64,000 nt of DNA from Amphritea pacifica (GCF_016924145.1 NZ_JAFFZO010000013.1:53389-117388); one strand, 5' to 3'. Positions 7,856-16,831 are shown, counted from the stretch's first letter. Notes: generated by a model not told the origin, from the letters alone. Translations and numbers: made by a program.

Positions 7856-9065
7856 TATTGCTGGACACATTACTGTCTCGCTGGACTGGAATGAGGGCAG
7901 AATTTCAACACTGAGTTTAAGCTCAAGTCGCCCGGCGCAGATGGGACGCTTATTTCAGGGCCGAACGGTTGTCGAGGTTGCGCGGATGATCCCCCTGCTG
8001 TTTACGGCTTGCAGTGTGGCTCAGCGACTGGCCTTTACAGAGGCTGTCGAGAACTGCCGTGGCGTTGTAGTTGCCAGCGAGGTAAGCAGGGGGCGTCGGC
8101 TATTGTTGCAGGTAGAAAACTGCCGCGAGCTGTTGTTCAGACTGCTGAGAGACTGGGTAGCGGCTGATCCCGGTCAGTCACTTATATTGCAGCAGATCCA
8201 GGGGATTTTAAGCAGATTGTTGAACCGCTGGGATTACCTGTTACAGCCACTGAAAAGAGGCGGTTTGAATGGCGATCAGGTTCGGCAACTGTCAACGCTG
8301 CTGGAGCAGGAGCGCAAACAGATTGCCGATCAGTTAACCGGGATGCTGACACCGTTACTGGGGATGCCTGTCGCGAGTTTCCAGCGCTGGCTGGACAGAA
8401 TCTCCCCTGAGCATGGCTTCAATGCTCCGCTGCTGGAGCCGATCATGCATCTTCACCATGATTTTTCGGCAGTGACGCTCGGGCCGGATCTGCAACCACT
8501 GCCTGACTTGCAACAGAGGCAACAGCAGCAGATACTTGAAGCTGCTGCTGCAGAGGTGCAGCAAACATTATTTTGCTCTACGCCACGCTGGCAGGGCGAG
8601 TGTTGTGAAACAGGCAGTTACAGTAATTATCGTTATGAGTTACAGCACTTTAGGCAGCAGGGGTGGCATGAACTGAGTTGCCGTTATGCCGCAATGTTGA
8701 TACAGCTGAGTCAGGTCCCCGGGTTGATTAATGCTGATGGCAGCGCTGAAATAACAGAGTCTGCCGGTGGTAATGCTAATAGCAACGCTGATGGTATTGG
8801 TCCCGGTATTGGTATGGGCATCGTCGCGACATCCCGCGGGCAGTTGCTGCATCGGGTAGTGATGATGGGGGAAAGAATTTTGAGTTATCACATTCTCGCA
8901 CCGACTGAGTGGAACCTTCATCCCCGTGGACTGGTAGCGACAAAGTTGCAGGGTGTCAGAATTGAAACCGACTCCCAGGCGCTGTCACTGGGGCGGACGA
9001 TGCTACTGCTGGCGGACCCCTGTGTTGCTTTCGATATCACTTTGAACCGATGGGAATCTGTCTGA
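7848..9065 (+). CDS. hupK: Hydrogenase expression/formation protein HupK
   Basis: HupK-type protein, 405 aa, a degenerate paralogue of the hydrogenase large subunit proposed to act as an assembly scaffold. Near residues 45-60 PLLFTACSVAQ matches the region of the large-subunit L1 motif but keeps only one Cys. At the end LADPCVAFDITLNRWES matches the L2 DPCxxC motif with one Cys, and no tail follows. Residues about 305-325 are a Gly/Asn/Ala-rich stretch that looks like an insertion. It overlaps hybE and directly abuts hypA. Confidence 0.9.
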   Translation: MADIAGHITVSLDWNEGRISTLSLSSSRPAQMGRLFQGRTVVEVARMIPLLFTACSVAQRLAFTEAVENCRGVVVASEVSRGRRLLLQVENCRELLFRLLRDWVAADPGQSLILQQIQGILSRLLNRWDYLLQPLKRGGLNGDQVRQLSTLLEQERKQIADQLTGMLTPLLGMPVASFQRWLDRISPEHGFNAPLLEPIMHLHHDFSAVTLGPDLQPLPDLQQRQQQQILEAAAAEVQQTLFCSTPRWQGECCETGSYSNYRYELQHFRQQGWHELSCRYAAMLIQLSQVPGLINADGSAEITESAGGNANSNADGIGPGIGMGIVATSRGQLLHRVVMMGERILSYHILAPTEWNLHPRGLVATKLQGVRIETDSQALSLGRTMLLLADPCVAFDITLNRWESV

Positions 9066-9407
9066 ATGCATGAGATGTCGATCTGCGAAGGGATCATTCA
9101 GGTATTGGAAGAGCAAGCGGCCAGTCAGCACTATCAGCGTGTGAAAACGGTCTGGCTTGAGATCGGCCCTCTGGCGATGGTTGAGAACGATGCCTTACGG
9201 TTTTGCTTTGATGCCGTCACCCGCAACAGTCTGGCTGAGGGCGCCCGGTTAGAAATAATCGAGTTACCCGGGCTGGCATGGTGTCTGGAGTGTGCCAGGT
9301 CTGTCACTATAACAAAGCGCTATGATGCCTGTAGTGAGTGTGGCAGCTATCAGCTGCAGGTCACTCAGGGCGAAGAACTAAGAATAAAAGAGTTAGAGGT
9401 GGAATAA
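9066..9407 (+). CDS. hypA: Nickel metallochaperone HypA
   Basis: Delivers nickel to the hydrogenase large subunit with HypB; 113 aa. It opens [10 protein letters not shown], where His2 is the nickel ligand. The zinc site is formed by C73, C76, C89 and C92 (two CxxC pairs). The start directly follows the hupK stop and hypB begins three bases after its end. Confidence 0.96.
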   Translation: MHEMSICEGIIQVLEEQAASQHYQRVKTVWLEIGPLAMVENDALRFCFDAVTRNSLAEGARLEIIELPGLAWCLECARSVTITKRYDACSECGSYQLQVTQGEELRIKELEVE

Positions 9408-9409
9408 CC

Positions 9410-10339
9410 ATGTGTACAGTTTGCGGTTGCAGTGAAGGCGAGGTTTCAATCGAGGGACACCAGCAGCATCATGGACATTCACACGATGATCATCAACACC
9501 ATCATCACAGCCATCCCGAGGAAGACGAGCATCAACACAGCCACACTGACTCAGTGGTCGTTGCCGAGGGTAGTAACCTGCATTTTGGTCAGGGCGCTGC
9601 CCATGCGCACGCTCCCGGCTTAAGTCAGAGCCGTATGGTGCAGATTGAGCAGGATATTCTTGGTAAAAATGATCGCTATGCCGGGCAAAACCGGCAGCGT
9701 TTCGACGCCATGAATCTGTTTGCGCTTAATCTGGTGTCCAGTCCCGGCTCAGGAAAAACCTCATTGCTGACGGCGAGTATCGAGAAAATCAAGGGCCGCT
9801 GCCCGGTTGCGGTGATTGAGGGCGATCAGCAGACCGCTAATGATGCCGACCGGATACGTGCAACCGGCGTCGAGGCGGTACAGGTGAATACCGGTAAAGG
9901 CTGCCATCTGGATGCCCATATGGTTGGTCATGCGATGGAGCGATTCACTGATCTTTCCGGCGGCATACTGTTTATTGAGAATGTCGGTAATCTGGTTTGT
10001 CCCGCCGCATTTGATCTGGGTGAAGCCCATAAAGTGGCGATTCTCTCGGTTACTGAAGGGGAGGATAAACCCCTTAAATACCCTGATATGTTTTATGCCG
10101 CCGATCTGATGGTGCTGAATAAAACCGATCTGCTGCCCTATCTGGATTTCGATGTCGGGCAATGCATCGCTGCGGCAAAACAGGTCAATCCTGATATTGA
10201 AGTGATTCAGGTATCCGCCCGTTCCGGTGAAGGCATGGACGATTGGCTGAGCTGGATTGAGCAACGCCGGGTTGCCCGAATCCGAAAGCGAATTGAACAG
10301 CTGAATAGCCAGATCTCGCTGCTGCAGGAGATGGTATAA
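9410..10339 (+). CDS. hypB: Hydrogenase maturation GTPase HypB
   Basis: GTPase for nickel insertion, 309 aa. The ATG at 9410 is chosen because it gives the canonical MCTVCGC N-terminal nickel-binding motif, with GAGGTGG upstream. Residues 17-45 are strongly His-rich and probably store nickel. The P-loop SSPGSGKTS lies near 110-118, followed by the family blocks [34 protein letters not shown] and NKTDLLPYL. An upstream in-frame start inside hypA would add 24 unrelated residues and is rejected. Confidence 0.96.
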   Translation: MCTVCGCSEGEVSIEGHQQHHGHSHDDHQHHHHSHPEEDEHQHSHTDSVVVAEGSNLHFGQGAAHAHAPGLSQSRMVQIEQDILGKNDRYAGQNRQRFDAMNLFALNLVSSPGSGKTSLLTASIEKIKGRCPVAVIEGDQQTANDADRIRATGVEAVQVNTGKGCHLDAHMVGHAMERFTDLSGGILFIENVGNLVCPAAFDLGEAHKVAILSVTEGEDKPLKYPDMFYAADLMVLNKTDLLPYLDFDVGQCIAAAKQVNPDIEVIQVSARSGEGMDDWLSWIEQRRVARIRKRIEQLNSQISLLQEMV

Positions 10340-10341
10340 AT

Positions 10342-11820
10342 ATGCAGAACCCAAAACGGCCGACAGTACTCTGCGTTGATGATGAGGTTCGCTCACTGGA
10401 AACACTGGAACGAACGCTGGATGAGGAGTTTGATGTTCTGACTGCCAGCGGCGCAGAAGACGCCCTGAAGATCCTCGAGGAAAACCGGGTAGAAGCGATT
10501 CTGTGCGATCAGCGAATGCCCGGAGTGACGGGGGTTGAATTTCTCACTGAGGTGCGGCGGCGCTGGCCTGAACCGGCACGTCTGATACTCTCCGGCTATA
10601 CCGATTCTGAGGATATCATCCGCGGTCTGAACGACGCGGGGATCTATCAGTATATTACCAAGCCCTGGCACCCGGATAATCTGCTGATGGTGGTGCGCAA
10701 CGCCTGCAAACTGTGTCAGTTACAGAATGAAAATGAGTTGCTGACCATGGAGATGCGTCTGACCTCAGAGCAGGTGGAACGCAATATCAACCATAAGAAA
10801 GCACTGCTGAAATCCGGCTTTAAGATGGATGAGATCCGGCGTAGCGCGAACAGTCCGCTGAATCAGCTATGTGAGCAGGCTGCCCGCTTTTCCCCCTTTG
10901 ATGTTTCCGTGCTGATCACCGGTCCTTCCGGCACCGGTAAAGAGTTATTTGCCCGGGCGCTGCATTACAACAGCCTCCGGGCCGATAAGCCCTTTGTGGT
11001 TGAGAACTGTGGCGCGATGCCAGATGAGCTGCTGGCCTCTGAGCTGTTTGGCCATAAGAAGGGCTCTTTCACCGGAGCGATCTCTGATCATATGGGGATG
11101 TTTGAACAGGCCGATGGTGGCACTATCTTTCTTGATGAGATCGGCGAAATCACCCCGGCGTTTCAGGTCAAACTACTGAGGGTTTTACAGGAGCGTGAGG
11201 TCCGCCCTCTGGGGGATTTTCAGCGCCGTAAGGTCGATGTCAGGGTGATCGCGTCTACCAACCGGGATCTGGAAGAGGAGGTGCGTGCCGGACGCTTTCG
11301 TCAGGACCTCTATTTCCGGCTGGCCGAGGTCACTCTGACGCTGCCGGAGCTGGCACAGCGCAAAGTGGATATCCCAATGCTGGCGCAGGGATTTCTGGAT
11401 AAAGCGATGGCAGAGTTTGATAAGCCGGTAAAAGGGTTTACCGGTGAAGCACTGGCCTGCATGCAATCGTATTGCTGGCCGGGTAATGTCCGGGAGTTAC
11501 AGAATGAAGTTCGTCGGATGCTGGTATTGTCCGATGGCGATTATCTTGGTGCCGATCTGCTGTCCCCCCGGGTGTTGAGGGCTGCGCCGCAGGAGGAAGG
11601 GGGCGAACTGGAACTGCTGGCGGGGCTGGATGGCAGCCTGAAGGATCGTATCGAAACCCTGGAAAAACGTATTCTCAGAGAAACCCTGATCCGTAACCGC
11701 TGGAATAAAAGCCAGGCGTCCAGAGAGCTGGGGCTTTCCCGGGTGGGCTTAAGAGCGAAACTCGAGCGTTATCAGTTGGAGCGCACAACGGTTGCTCAAA
11801 GCCCGGAGAAACATCAATAG
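10342..11820 (+). CDS. hoxA: HoxA/HupR-like sigma-54 response regulator
   Basis: NtrC-family regulator of 492 aa. A receiver domain (1-125) has D13/D14, phospho-acceptor D56 and K107; an AAA+ domain (about 165-400) has Walker A GPSGTGKE at 194-201, the sigma-54 contact loop as GSFTGA at 241-246, and Walker B TIFLDE at 261-266. A Fis-type helix-turn-helix ends the protein. HoxA/HupR proteins activate hydrogenase operons. It starts two bases after hypB. No partner kinase (HupT/HoxJ) is present, and known HoxA proteins can act unphosphorylated. Confidence 0.92.
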   Translation: MQNPKRPTVLCVDDEVRSLETLERTLDEEFDVLTASGAEDALKILEENRVEAILCDQRMPGVTGVEFLTEVRRRWPEPARLILSGYTDSEDIIRGLNDAGIYQYITKPWHPDNLLMVVRNACKLCQLQNENELLTMEMRLTSEQVERNINHKKALLKSGFKMDEIRRSANSPLNQLCEQAARFSPFDVSVLITGPSGTGKELFARALHYNSLRADKPFVVENCGAMPDELLASELFGHKKGSFTGAISDHMGMFEQADGGTIFLDEIGEITPAFQVKLLRVLQEREVRPLGDFQRRKVDVRVIASTNRDLEEEVRAGRFRQDLYFRLAEVTLTLPELAQRKVDIPMLAQGFLDKAMAEFDKPVKGFTGEALACMQSYCWPGNVRELQNEVRRMLVLSDGDYLGADLLSPRVLRAAPQEEGGELELLAGLDGSLKDRIETLEKRILRETLIRNRWNKSQASRELGLSRVGLRAKLERYQLERTTVAQSPEKHQ

Positions 11821-11844
11821 CAAAACCCTCTCACGAGGGTTTTG
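11821..11844. terminator. Terminator of the hydrogenase accessory operon
   Basis: CAAAACCCTC (11821-11830), loop TCAC, and GAGGGTTTTG (11835-11844) form a perfect 10-bp stem immediately after the hoxA stop. It also lies just beyond the end of the convergent gene and may work both ways. Confidence 0.85.
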
Positions 11845-11900
11845 CTATAGTCGTAACTGCTTCGTTACAGTGCTTTTTAACCCAATTCAGCAGCAACGGG

Positions 11901-13334
11901 TCAGGCCAATGGTTGCAAATCCACCCCTTTTGGCTTTTTCCAGTGCAGCTTCTTCTCTATAGCGTCAATCATCGCACCAGCGACATCGATATTGGTGGCG
12001 CTCTCTATCCCCTCAAGTCCGGGTGAGGAGTTCACCTCCAGCAGCAGAGGCCCTTTTCTGGAGCGAATGATATCGACTCCCGCTACTCTCAGCCCCAGCG
12101 TTTTGGCCGCCAGGAGAGCGAGTTTCTTCTCCTCGGGGGTTATCTTAACCAGGCGGGCACTTCCGCCCTGATGGATATTGGCACGAAACTCTCCTGGCGC
12201 TGCCACCCGTTCGATAGACGCCACAATCTTACCGTCGATCACAAAGCAGCGCAGATCTTTACCATCAGCTTCCTTTATAAACTCCTGAACCAGCAGGTTA
12301 GCCCGTAGGGATTTGATCGCATTGATTACCGATTCAGCTGCTTTACGGGTTTCCGCTAGCACCACACCACGTCCCTGAGTCCCTTCCAATAGCTTCACAA
12401 TCAGCGGCGCACCACCGACCATCTCTATAAGGTCTGTGGTATCGATTGGCGAGTTAGCAAAGCCGGTAGTGGGAATATCAAGGCCATTTTTTTGCAGTAA
12501 CTGCAGTGAGAACAGTTTATCGCGGGACTGAGTAATGGCGATTGAGCCGTTGAGAGTTGCTACCCCAAGGCTTTCAAAATGGCGTGTCAGGGCACAGCCA
12601 TAAAATGTCATGCTCGGGCGTATGCGGGGGATGATCGCATCCAGGTCATTTAATACCGTGCCACCACGATAGTGAACCTCCGGTTGCTCCCTGTCCATTT
12701 TCATATAGCACTGCTTGATGTTAAGAAACATCATCTCATGGCCACGGGCTTCGCCGGCCTCAATAATCCGCTGGTTACTATACAGATCAGGATTACTGGC
12801 CAGTAGTCCGATTTTCAGACCGCTGGATTTGGTTTCTGTGACATCGTAGATTCTTTTCGCTTCTTCGATGGTCAGATTACCCTGACAGAAACTGGAAGAG
12901 GGATTGACGAGAATACCCTCCATCGCTTCCCTGCCAAGCAGCATCCGGTAGCCCATACTGTCCCGGTTGGTCAGTGTCAGCTCAATTTCCCAGATATCGC
13001 CACCGAGTTTCAGGGGAACGCGAATGACATAACGCTTCTCTGCATCTCCACTTGAGCTTTTCACTGTTCGGCGGTCAATCACCTTCGCTTCACATCTGAC
13101 AGTGACCTTCAGATTTTTTTGCAAAGGGTGCATATCAAAGGAAACCCAGGGGTTGCCGTCCCGCTTAAATGGCTGGATGTTCACCGCATGTACCGAAGAG
13201 GTTTTAGCACCAGAGTCAACACGGGCTTTAATAGCCGGGATGCTAAGACTGGGGAACGCACACCACTCTTCACTGCCGACAACAATCATTTCGTTAAGGT
13301 TCATCTGCAAAGCCTGATAGGGGAAGGGGGTCAC
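11901..13334 (-). CDS. rimK: Fusion of RimB-like zinc protease and RimK ATP-grasp ligase
   Basis: 477 aa with two parts. Residues about 15-150 belong to the ATP-dependent zinc protease (RimB/PF05618) family, with the pepsin-like RVDSGAKTSSVHA motif (D40-A43). Residues about 170-465 are a RimK-type ATP-grasp glutamate ligase, with QSRDKLFSLQLL, EGTQGRGVVL, DLRCFVIDG and LLEVNSSPGLEGIE. RimK adds glutamates to ribosomal protein S6 or makes poly-glutamate; RimB removes or trims them. The long form starts at a GTG; in-frame ATGs at 13304 and 13289 are alternatives and the start is uncertain. Confidence 0.88.
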   Translation of the reverse strand: MTPFPYQALQMNLNEMIVVGSEEWCAFPSLSIPAIKARVDSGAKTSSVHAVNIQPFKRDGNPWVSFDMHPLQKNLKVTVRCEAKVIDRRTVKSSSGDAEKRYVIRVPLKLGGDIWEIELTLTNRDSMGYRMLLGREAMEGILVNPSSSFCQGNLTIEEAKRIYDVTETKSSGLKIGLLASNPDLYSNQRIIEAGEARGHEMMFLNIKQCYMKMDREQPEVHYRGGTVLNDLDAIIPRIRPSMTFYGCALTRHFESLGVATLNGSIAITQSRDKLFSLQLLQKNGLDIPTTGFANSPIDTTDLIEMVGGAPLIVKLLEGTQGRGVVLAETRKAAESVINAIKSLRANLLVQEFIKEADGKDLRCFVIDGKIVASIERVAAPGEFRANIHQGGSARLVKITPEEKKLALLAAKTLGLRVAGVDIIRSRKGPLLLEVNSSPGLEGIESATNIDVAGAMIDAIEKKLHWKKPKGVDLQPLA

Positions 13335-13411
13335 CTTCCATTACTGAATTGGCCCGCAAATGTACTACTTTTATATGACTGGGTGAAGTCAGAAAGAGGG
13401 ATTTTAGATGC

Positions 13412-13440
13412 AAAAAAAAGCCCTGCATCAGCAGGGCTTT
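13412..13440 (-). terminator. Terminator of the first phasin gene
   Basis: On the reverse strand AAAGCCCTGC, loop TGAT, GCAGGGCTTT is followed by a run of eight T. It lies 20 bp beyond the phasin stop. Confidence 0.9.
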
Positions 13441-13459
13441 AAAGGGAACTAAGTGAAAT

Positions 13460-13765
13460 TTACTTAGTTAATTTAGATACTTCAGCCATCGCTTCTTCAC
13501 TTGCTGATTTAGCCAGCTCAGTGAATGCTTCGCCTTGTGCTTTCAGCAGCTCGAACAGAGTTGTGTTAGCTTCAACGTTGAATTTAACAACGTCTTCAGG
13601 GGTTTTCAGTTCTTTAGCTTTCTCAGCTTCAGTCTTGAAGAAAGCAGCCAGGTCTTCGCCAGCTTTTTTCTGCAGCTCAACAGACTTAGTGATAGTCGCA
13701 GCCTGCATCTCCATCAGAGATTTTACAGATTCGAATGATTTGGTGAAGTCGATTGTGTTAGTCAT
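13460..13765 (-). CDS. Phasin family protein (copy 1)
   Basis: Small phasin of 101 aa that coats polyhydroxyalkanoate granules. The pattern DFTKSFESVKSLMEMQ, VELQKKAGEDLAAFFKTEAE, LKTPEDVVKFN and QGEAFTELAK is an amphipathic helical phasin core. The start at 13765 is set by GGAGA seven bases upstream; a longer open frame to 13918 runs through a terminator and operator and is not used. It closely resembles the next gene, so the pair is a tandem duplication. It has its own operators and terminator. Confidence 0.93.
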   Translation of the reverse strand: MTNTIDFTKSFESVKSLMEMQAATITKSVELQKKAGEDLAAFFKTEAEKAKELKTPEDVVKFNVEANTTLFELLKAQGEAFTELAKSASEEAMAEVSKLTK

Positions 13766-13786
13766 GGTGGTTCTCCAGTAAATTAT

Positions 13787-13861
13787 GTTGCAGTGCACAA
13801 TGAAGTCTATTGTAGGGATCTCAGCAGGGAAGTCAAATCTTTTTTTGTGCAGTGCACAAAA
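13787..13861 (-). promoter_or_regulatory. Pair of PhaR-like palindromic operators, phasin 1
   Basis: TTTTGTGC-AGT-GCACAAAA (13843-13861) is an interrupted perfect palindrome with 8-base arms. A second copy with one partial arm, GTTGC-AGT-GCACAA, lies at 13787-13800, with centres 59 bp apart. The arrangement recurs before phasin 2. Phasin genes in PHA producers are commonly repressed by PhaR, which binds TGC-rich palindromes; the assignment to PhaR is inference. Confidence 0.7.
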
Positions 13862-13894
13862 GCATGCAATGGCTGGCCTCTGTTTTGCCCGGAT

Positions 13895-13928
13895 ATAAAA
13901 AAACCCGGTAGCGTTCACTACCGGGTTT
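13895..13928 (-). terminator. Terminator of the second phasin gene
   Basis: On the reverse strand AAACCCGGTAG, loop TGAACG, CTACCGGGTTT is followed by a T run. It is 19 bp past the stop of phasin 2 and insulates it from the phasin 1 promoter. Confidence 0.9.
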
Positions 13929-13946
13929 CTCAGAGGCGATTCGCTA

Positions 13947-14255
13947 TTAACTAGCCAGTTTCTTGATTTCAGCCATTGTCTCTTCGCCAGACTCTTTAGC
14001 CAGAGCGCTGAATGCTTCGCCCTGAGTCTTCAGCAGCTCGTACAGAGCTTTGTTAGATTCAACGTTGAACTTCAGAAACTCTTCTGGAGTTTTCAGTTCT
14101 TTAGCTTTCTCAGCTTCACCTTTGAAGAAAGCAGCCAGCTCTTCAGCGGACTTCTTCTGCAGTTCAACGGTTTTAGTCAGTGTAGAGGTTTGCAGACCCA
14201 TCAGAGTCTGAGCAGATTCGAAAGGCTTTTTGAAATCAAAAGTTGTGTTGATCAT
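13947..14255 (-). CDS. Phasin family protein (copy 2)
   Basis: 102-aa phasin, near-identical in layout to copy 1 (DFKKPFESAQTLMGLQ, VELQKKSAEELAAFFKGEAE, LKTPEEFLKFN, QGEAFSALAK). It starts at an ATG with GGAGA seven bases upstream. Like copy 1 it carries its own pair of palindromes and its own terminator, so the two genes are independently transcribed duplicates. No PHA synthase or depolymerase is nearby. Confidence 0.93.
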   Translation of the reverse strand: MINTTFDFKKPFESAQTLMGLQTSTLTKTVELQKKSAEELAAFFKGEAEKAKELKTPEEFLKFNVESNKALYELLKTQGEAFSALAKESGEETMAEIKKLAS

Positions 14256-14277
14256 CGTAGTCTCCGTTAGGTTATGA

Positions 14278-14347
14278 TGCGGTGCACAATGGAAACTATT
14301 TTAGTTGAAAAAGTAACACCGTCAAGTCTTTTGTGCGGCGCACAAAA
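14278..14347 (-). promoter_or_regulatory. Pair of PhaR-like palindromic operators, phasin 2
   Basis: TTTTGTGC-GGC-GCACAAAA (14329-14347) has the same 8-base arms as the phasin 1 operator. A second site with a partial arm, TGC-GGT-GCACAA, lies at 14278-14289, with centres 56 bp apart. The spacing matches the phasin 1 pair within three bases. Confidence 0.7.
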
Positions 14348-14498
14348 AAATATTTATCGGATGCAGATTAGCAGCCTGAGATGACTGTTTGGTGACAGGA
14401 AGAATAAAGGGGCGTGACCGTTCAAGGGACTGCCGTTATTATTGATGGGGAGGGTAACAGCAGAGGGAATAATCTGGTCATCAGAGCGGAGGCCCAGG

Positions 14499-15566
14499 CT
14501 AGTCATCCAGACCGAGTGCCTGTTTCAGTTGCTCTATCACCTTAGTTGACAGCCGGTTTATCCGTATCGAGTTGCTGTTTGGGTCAAACTCAATTTCACT
14601 GTTACTGTTCAGCGTCCCAAGAGAGCGCCGGGAAAAATCCAGTTGCCAGTTGTCCATCTTTGCTTTTACCTGAGTATAGGCATTGATGGTGCTGGTATGG
14701 GGCTGAAACTCCTGACTGACCTGATAGTTTTCGGAATTAGCGAATTTGCTGAAGCTGCCGCTGGCCTGTTGTGCCTGTTCAGGAGGCATGTGGCTGTCAA
14801 AGATTTTTTCAACATCAGGCAGGTAGGCGGACTGTTTATCATCGCGTTGACGGGAAAGGTAACTGACGACATCCTCAACAATCTCTTCCTGTTTTTCCTG
14901 CAACTGATAATGGCGGCAGAAATCTTCGCTTGCCTTGATCAGGTCAGAAGTGGATTTCTTCGAGGGCACGACATCGGTGCACCCCAGGGCGTTGGAAAAA
15001 TAGTGAGTAATATCGCCTTTTCGCCGCGAGCCAATAAAACTCAGATAGCTGTCGCTGCCCTCCTTATAGGTAGTGATGTTGATCTTGGCGGCCTGATGCA
15101 GTTTTTCCAGATCAACTTCGATCACTTTGGTTGGGTTGAGTTCCTGATCAAAGGCAACACCGGTTTTATCGCCAACCAAACCGATCAGCAGATAATCAAA
15201 TACATCTGATGAATAGTAGATGAAGATCACATAGCCGCCTGTTGCCGCACGGGCGGAGGGCTGCTGCAGTGACGCTGCCAGCTGGGCCAGGGCCTGATCG
15301 CAGAGGTTCAGAAAACTCGTTTCATCCGGAGTACTGTCGATAAATTTTTTGAATCCTGAGATAAAGGGGTAACCTTCACTGTTTTCATCATTAAAAGAAC
15401 CATGGGTCAGTGCTGCACGACGTCCATAGGCTGATACCAGTGCATTGAATAGTTGTTGTGCCATTGGATCATTTACGTTTATAGCACCACCCTTGTCACT
15501 GATGGTCGCTACGCTGTCGTCGACTTCTTTTATCAGTTCACGGATAGCGAGAAATTTAAGATCCAT
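14499..15566 (-). CDS. yejK: Nucleoid-associated protein YejK/NdpA
   Basis: Conserved nucleoid-associated protein, 355 aa (family about 335). It opens with the family pattern LAIRELIKEVDD, then YGRRAALTHGSFND, and contains GYVIFIYYSSDVFDYLLIGLVGDKTGV and YLSFIGSRRKGDITHYFSNALGC. The C-terminal INRLSTKVIEQLK is also typical. It is monocistronic here. The function is known only as nucleoid association. Confidence 0.93.
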   Translation of the reverse strand: MDLKFLAIRELIKEVDDSVATISDKGGAINVNDPMAQQLFNALVSAYGRRAALTHGSFNDENSEGYPFISGFKKFIDSTPDETSFLNLCDQALAQLAASLQQPSARAATGGYVIFIYYSSDVFDYLLIGLVGDKTGVAFDQELNPTKVIEVDLEKLHQAAKINITTYKEGSDSYLSFIGSRRKGDITHYFSNALGCTDVVPSKKSTSDLIKASEDFCRHYQLQEKQEEIVEDVVSYLSRQRDDKQSAYLPDVEKIFDSHMPPEQAQQASGSFSKFANSENYQVSQEFQPHTSTINAYTQVKAKMDNWQLDFSRRSLGTLNSNSEIEFDPNSNSIRINRLSTKVIEQLKQALGLDD

Positions 15567-15663
15567 AGCAGCAGTTTCCGATGATATTAATGTAACAGTA
15601 AACTCAGGAGTCAGTCCGGGCTTATTTCAGAGGTGGGCTAGTGTAGCCTATTGGCCGTTGTGG

Positions 15664-15924
15664 TCAAATATCCGGTGCGGTTTCCCTCTCCATTTGGATA
15701 AGCGTGATCAGTGCCTCTTGCCTGTTGTCACCGCAGTGCTCTTCAGCCGCTTGAAATGCCCGGCACAGCGATGGGTAGTCAGTGCTGTTCCAGATGGTGC
15801 AGTTAAAAGATTTATCCAGATTGACACAGGGAACCCCCGCTGGTTTGCCATTGGGCATATTCGGAATCGGAGTGCTGATCTGGGGGGCGATACAGCAGGC
15901 GCCACAGCCTGAACGACATTTCAT
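15664..15924 (-). CDS. YkgJ-family cysteine cluster protein
   Basis: 86-aa protein with a zinc or iron-sulfur type Cys cluster. The N-terminus CRSGCGACC, then MPNGKPAGVPCVNLD, CTIW and LCRAF give the spaced cysteines of the YkgJ/UPF0153 family. The biochemical role of this family is not established. It is divergent from YaeQ, with a shared upstream region of about 80 bp. Confidence 0.88.
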   Translation of the reverse strand: MKCRSGCGACCIAPQISTPIPNMPNGKPAGVPCVNLDKSFNCTIWNSTDYPSLCRAFQAAEEHCGDNRQEALITLIQMERETAPDI

Positions 15925-16003
15925 ATAGCGATATTATCCTGTGAGTAAACCGCTATAATAGCGCATCAGAGCCAATAAATGCCCCACGAAAAGGTTAAAT
16001 CCT

Positions 16004-16537
16004 ATGGCGCTTAAGCCAACCATCTATAAAGTTGAACTCCAGTTAAGTAATACGGACCGCCACTGCTATGAAACCTGCCATCTGACCCTGGCACAGCATC
16101 CCTCAGAAACATTACAACGGATGATGGTGCGCCTGCTGGTCTATGGCATTAATTATCACCCGGATCTGAGTTTTACCCGGGGGTTGTCCAGCACTGATGA
16201 GCCGGAACTCTGGCAGGTGGGGCCTGACGGAATGGTTGAGCACTGGATAGAGTTGGGGCAGGCATCACCCGAACGGTTACGAAAAGCGGTAAGCCGTGCA
16301 CCTAAAATCTCGCTGTATGCCTACGGCAGGGAGGTGGATATCTGGTGGGACAAACAGGGGCGGCAGATTAATGAGTTGCCCAAGGTTCAGGCCTGGCGTT
16401 TTCATGATAGTGACGTTACCCGGCTTGATGATTTTGTCAGCCGGAGTATGCAGCTTTCACTGACCATCAGCGATGGGGAGTTGTTTCTCAGTGATAATAT
16501 CAATCATCTGAGTTTGAGGGTCAGTTCTTTAAGCTAA
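16004..16537 (+). CDS. yaeQ: YaeQ family protein
   Basis: 177 aa, close to the usual 181. The start MALKPTIYKVELQLSNTDRH and the block EPELWQVGPDGMVEHWIELGQ are diagnostic, as is WDKQGRQINELPKVQAW. YaeQ has a PD-(D/E)XK-like nuclease fold but no settled activity; E. coli YaeQ suppresses loss of the RfaH antiterminator. It stands alone. Confidence 0.95.
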   Translation: MALKPTIYKVELQLSNTDRHCYETCHLTLAQHPSETLQRMMVRLLVYGINYHPDLSFTRGLSSTDEPELWQVGPDGMVEHWIELGQASPERLRKAVSRAPKISLYAYGREVDIWWDKQGRQINELPKVQAWRFHDSDVTRLDDFVSRSMQLSLTISDGELFLSDNINHLSLRVSSLS

Positions 16538-16831
16538 CGGTTTGAATTTAAATATATTTTCGGTGACAGTCTTGATCTGAAAGAGGGGAGGGTCCGGGCC
16601 CACCTGCAAGGGTCAGGCTCTGCTGGAAAGAACCTAGCGTCGGTATATAGAGGGGCCCGGATATAGTTCAGTGTATACTGTTTTAATCGTGGTGCAATTT
16701 ATCCAGATCAAAGGAGTTTGAGAAAATACTCAAACTGGGTAATGGTAGGAGGATTAAATAATCACTAAATTGATTATGATTTTCAGGATATTCCACCATC
16801 ATTTACTTAAAATTGGGTAAACAGATCTGTT
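16538..16831. other. Intergenic region between convergent yaeQ and DUF455 genes
   Basis: No gene is visible in this 294-bp stretch. AGTTTGAG (16715-16722), loop AAAATA, CTCAAACT (16729-16736) is a perfect 8-bp hairpin without a T run. I see no other structure. Confidence 0.5.

Noticed and set aside
13766-13918. N-terminal extension of phasin 1
   Set aside because: The frame crosses a terminator and an operator, and the true start has a ribosome site at 13772-13776.
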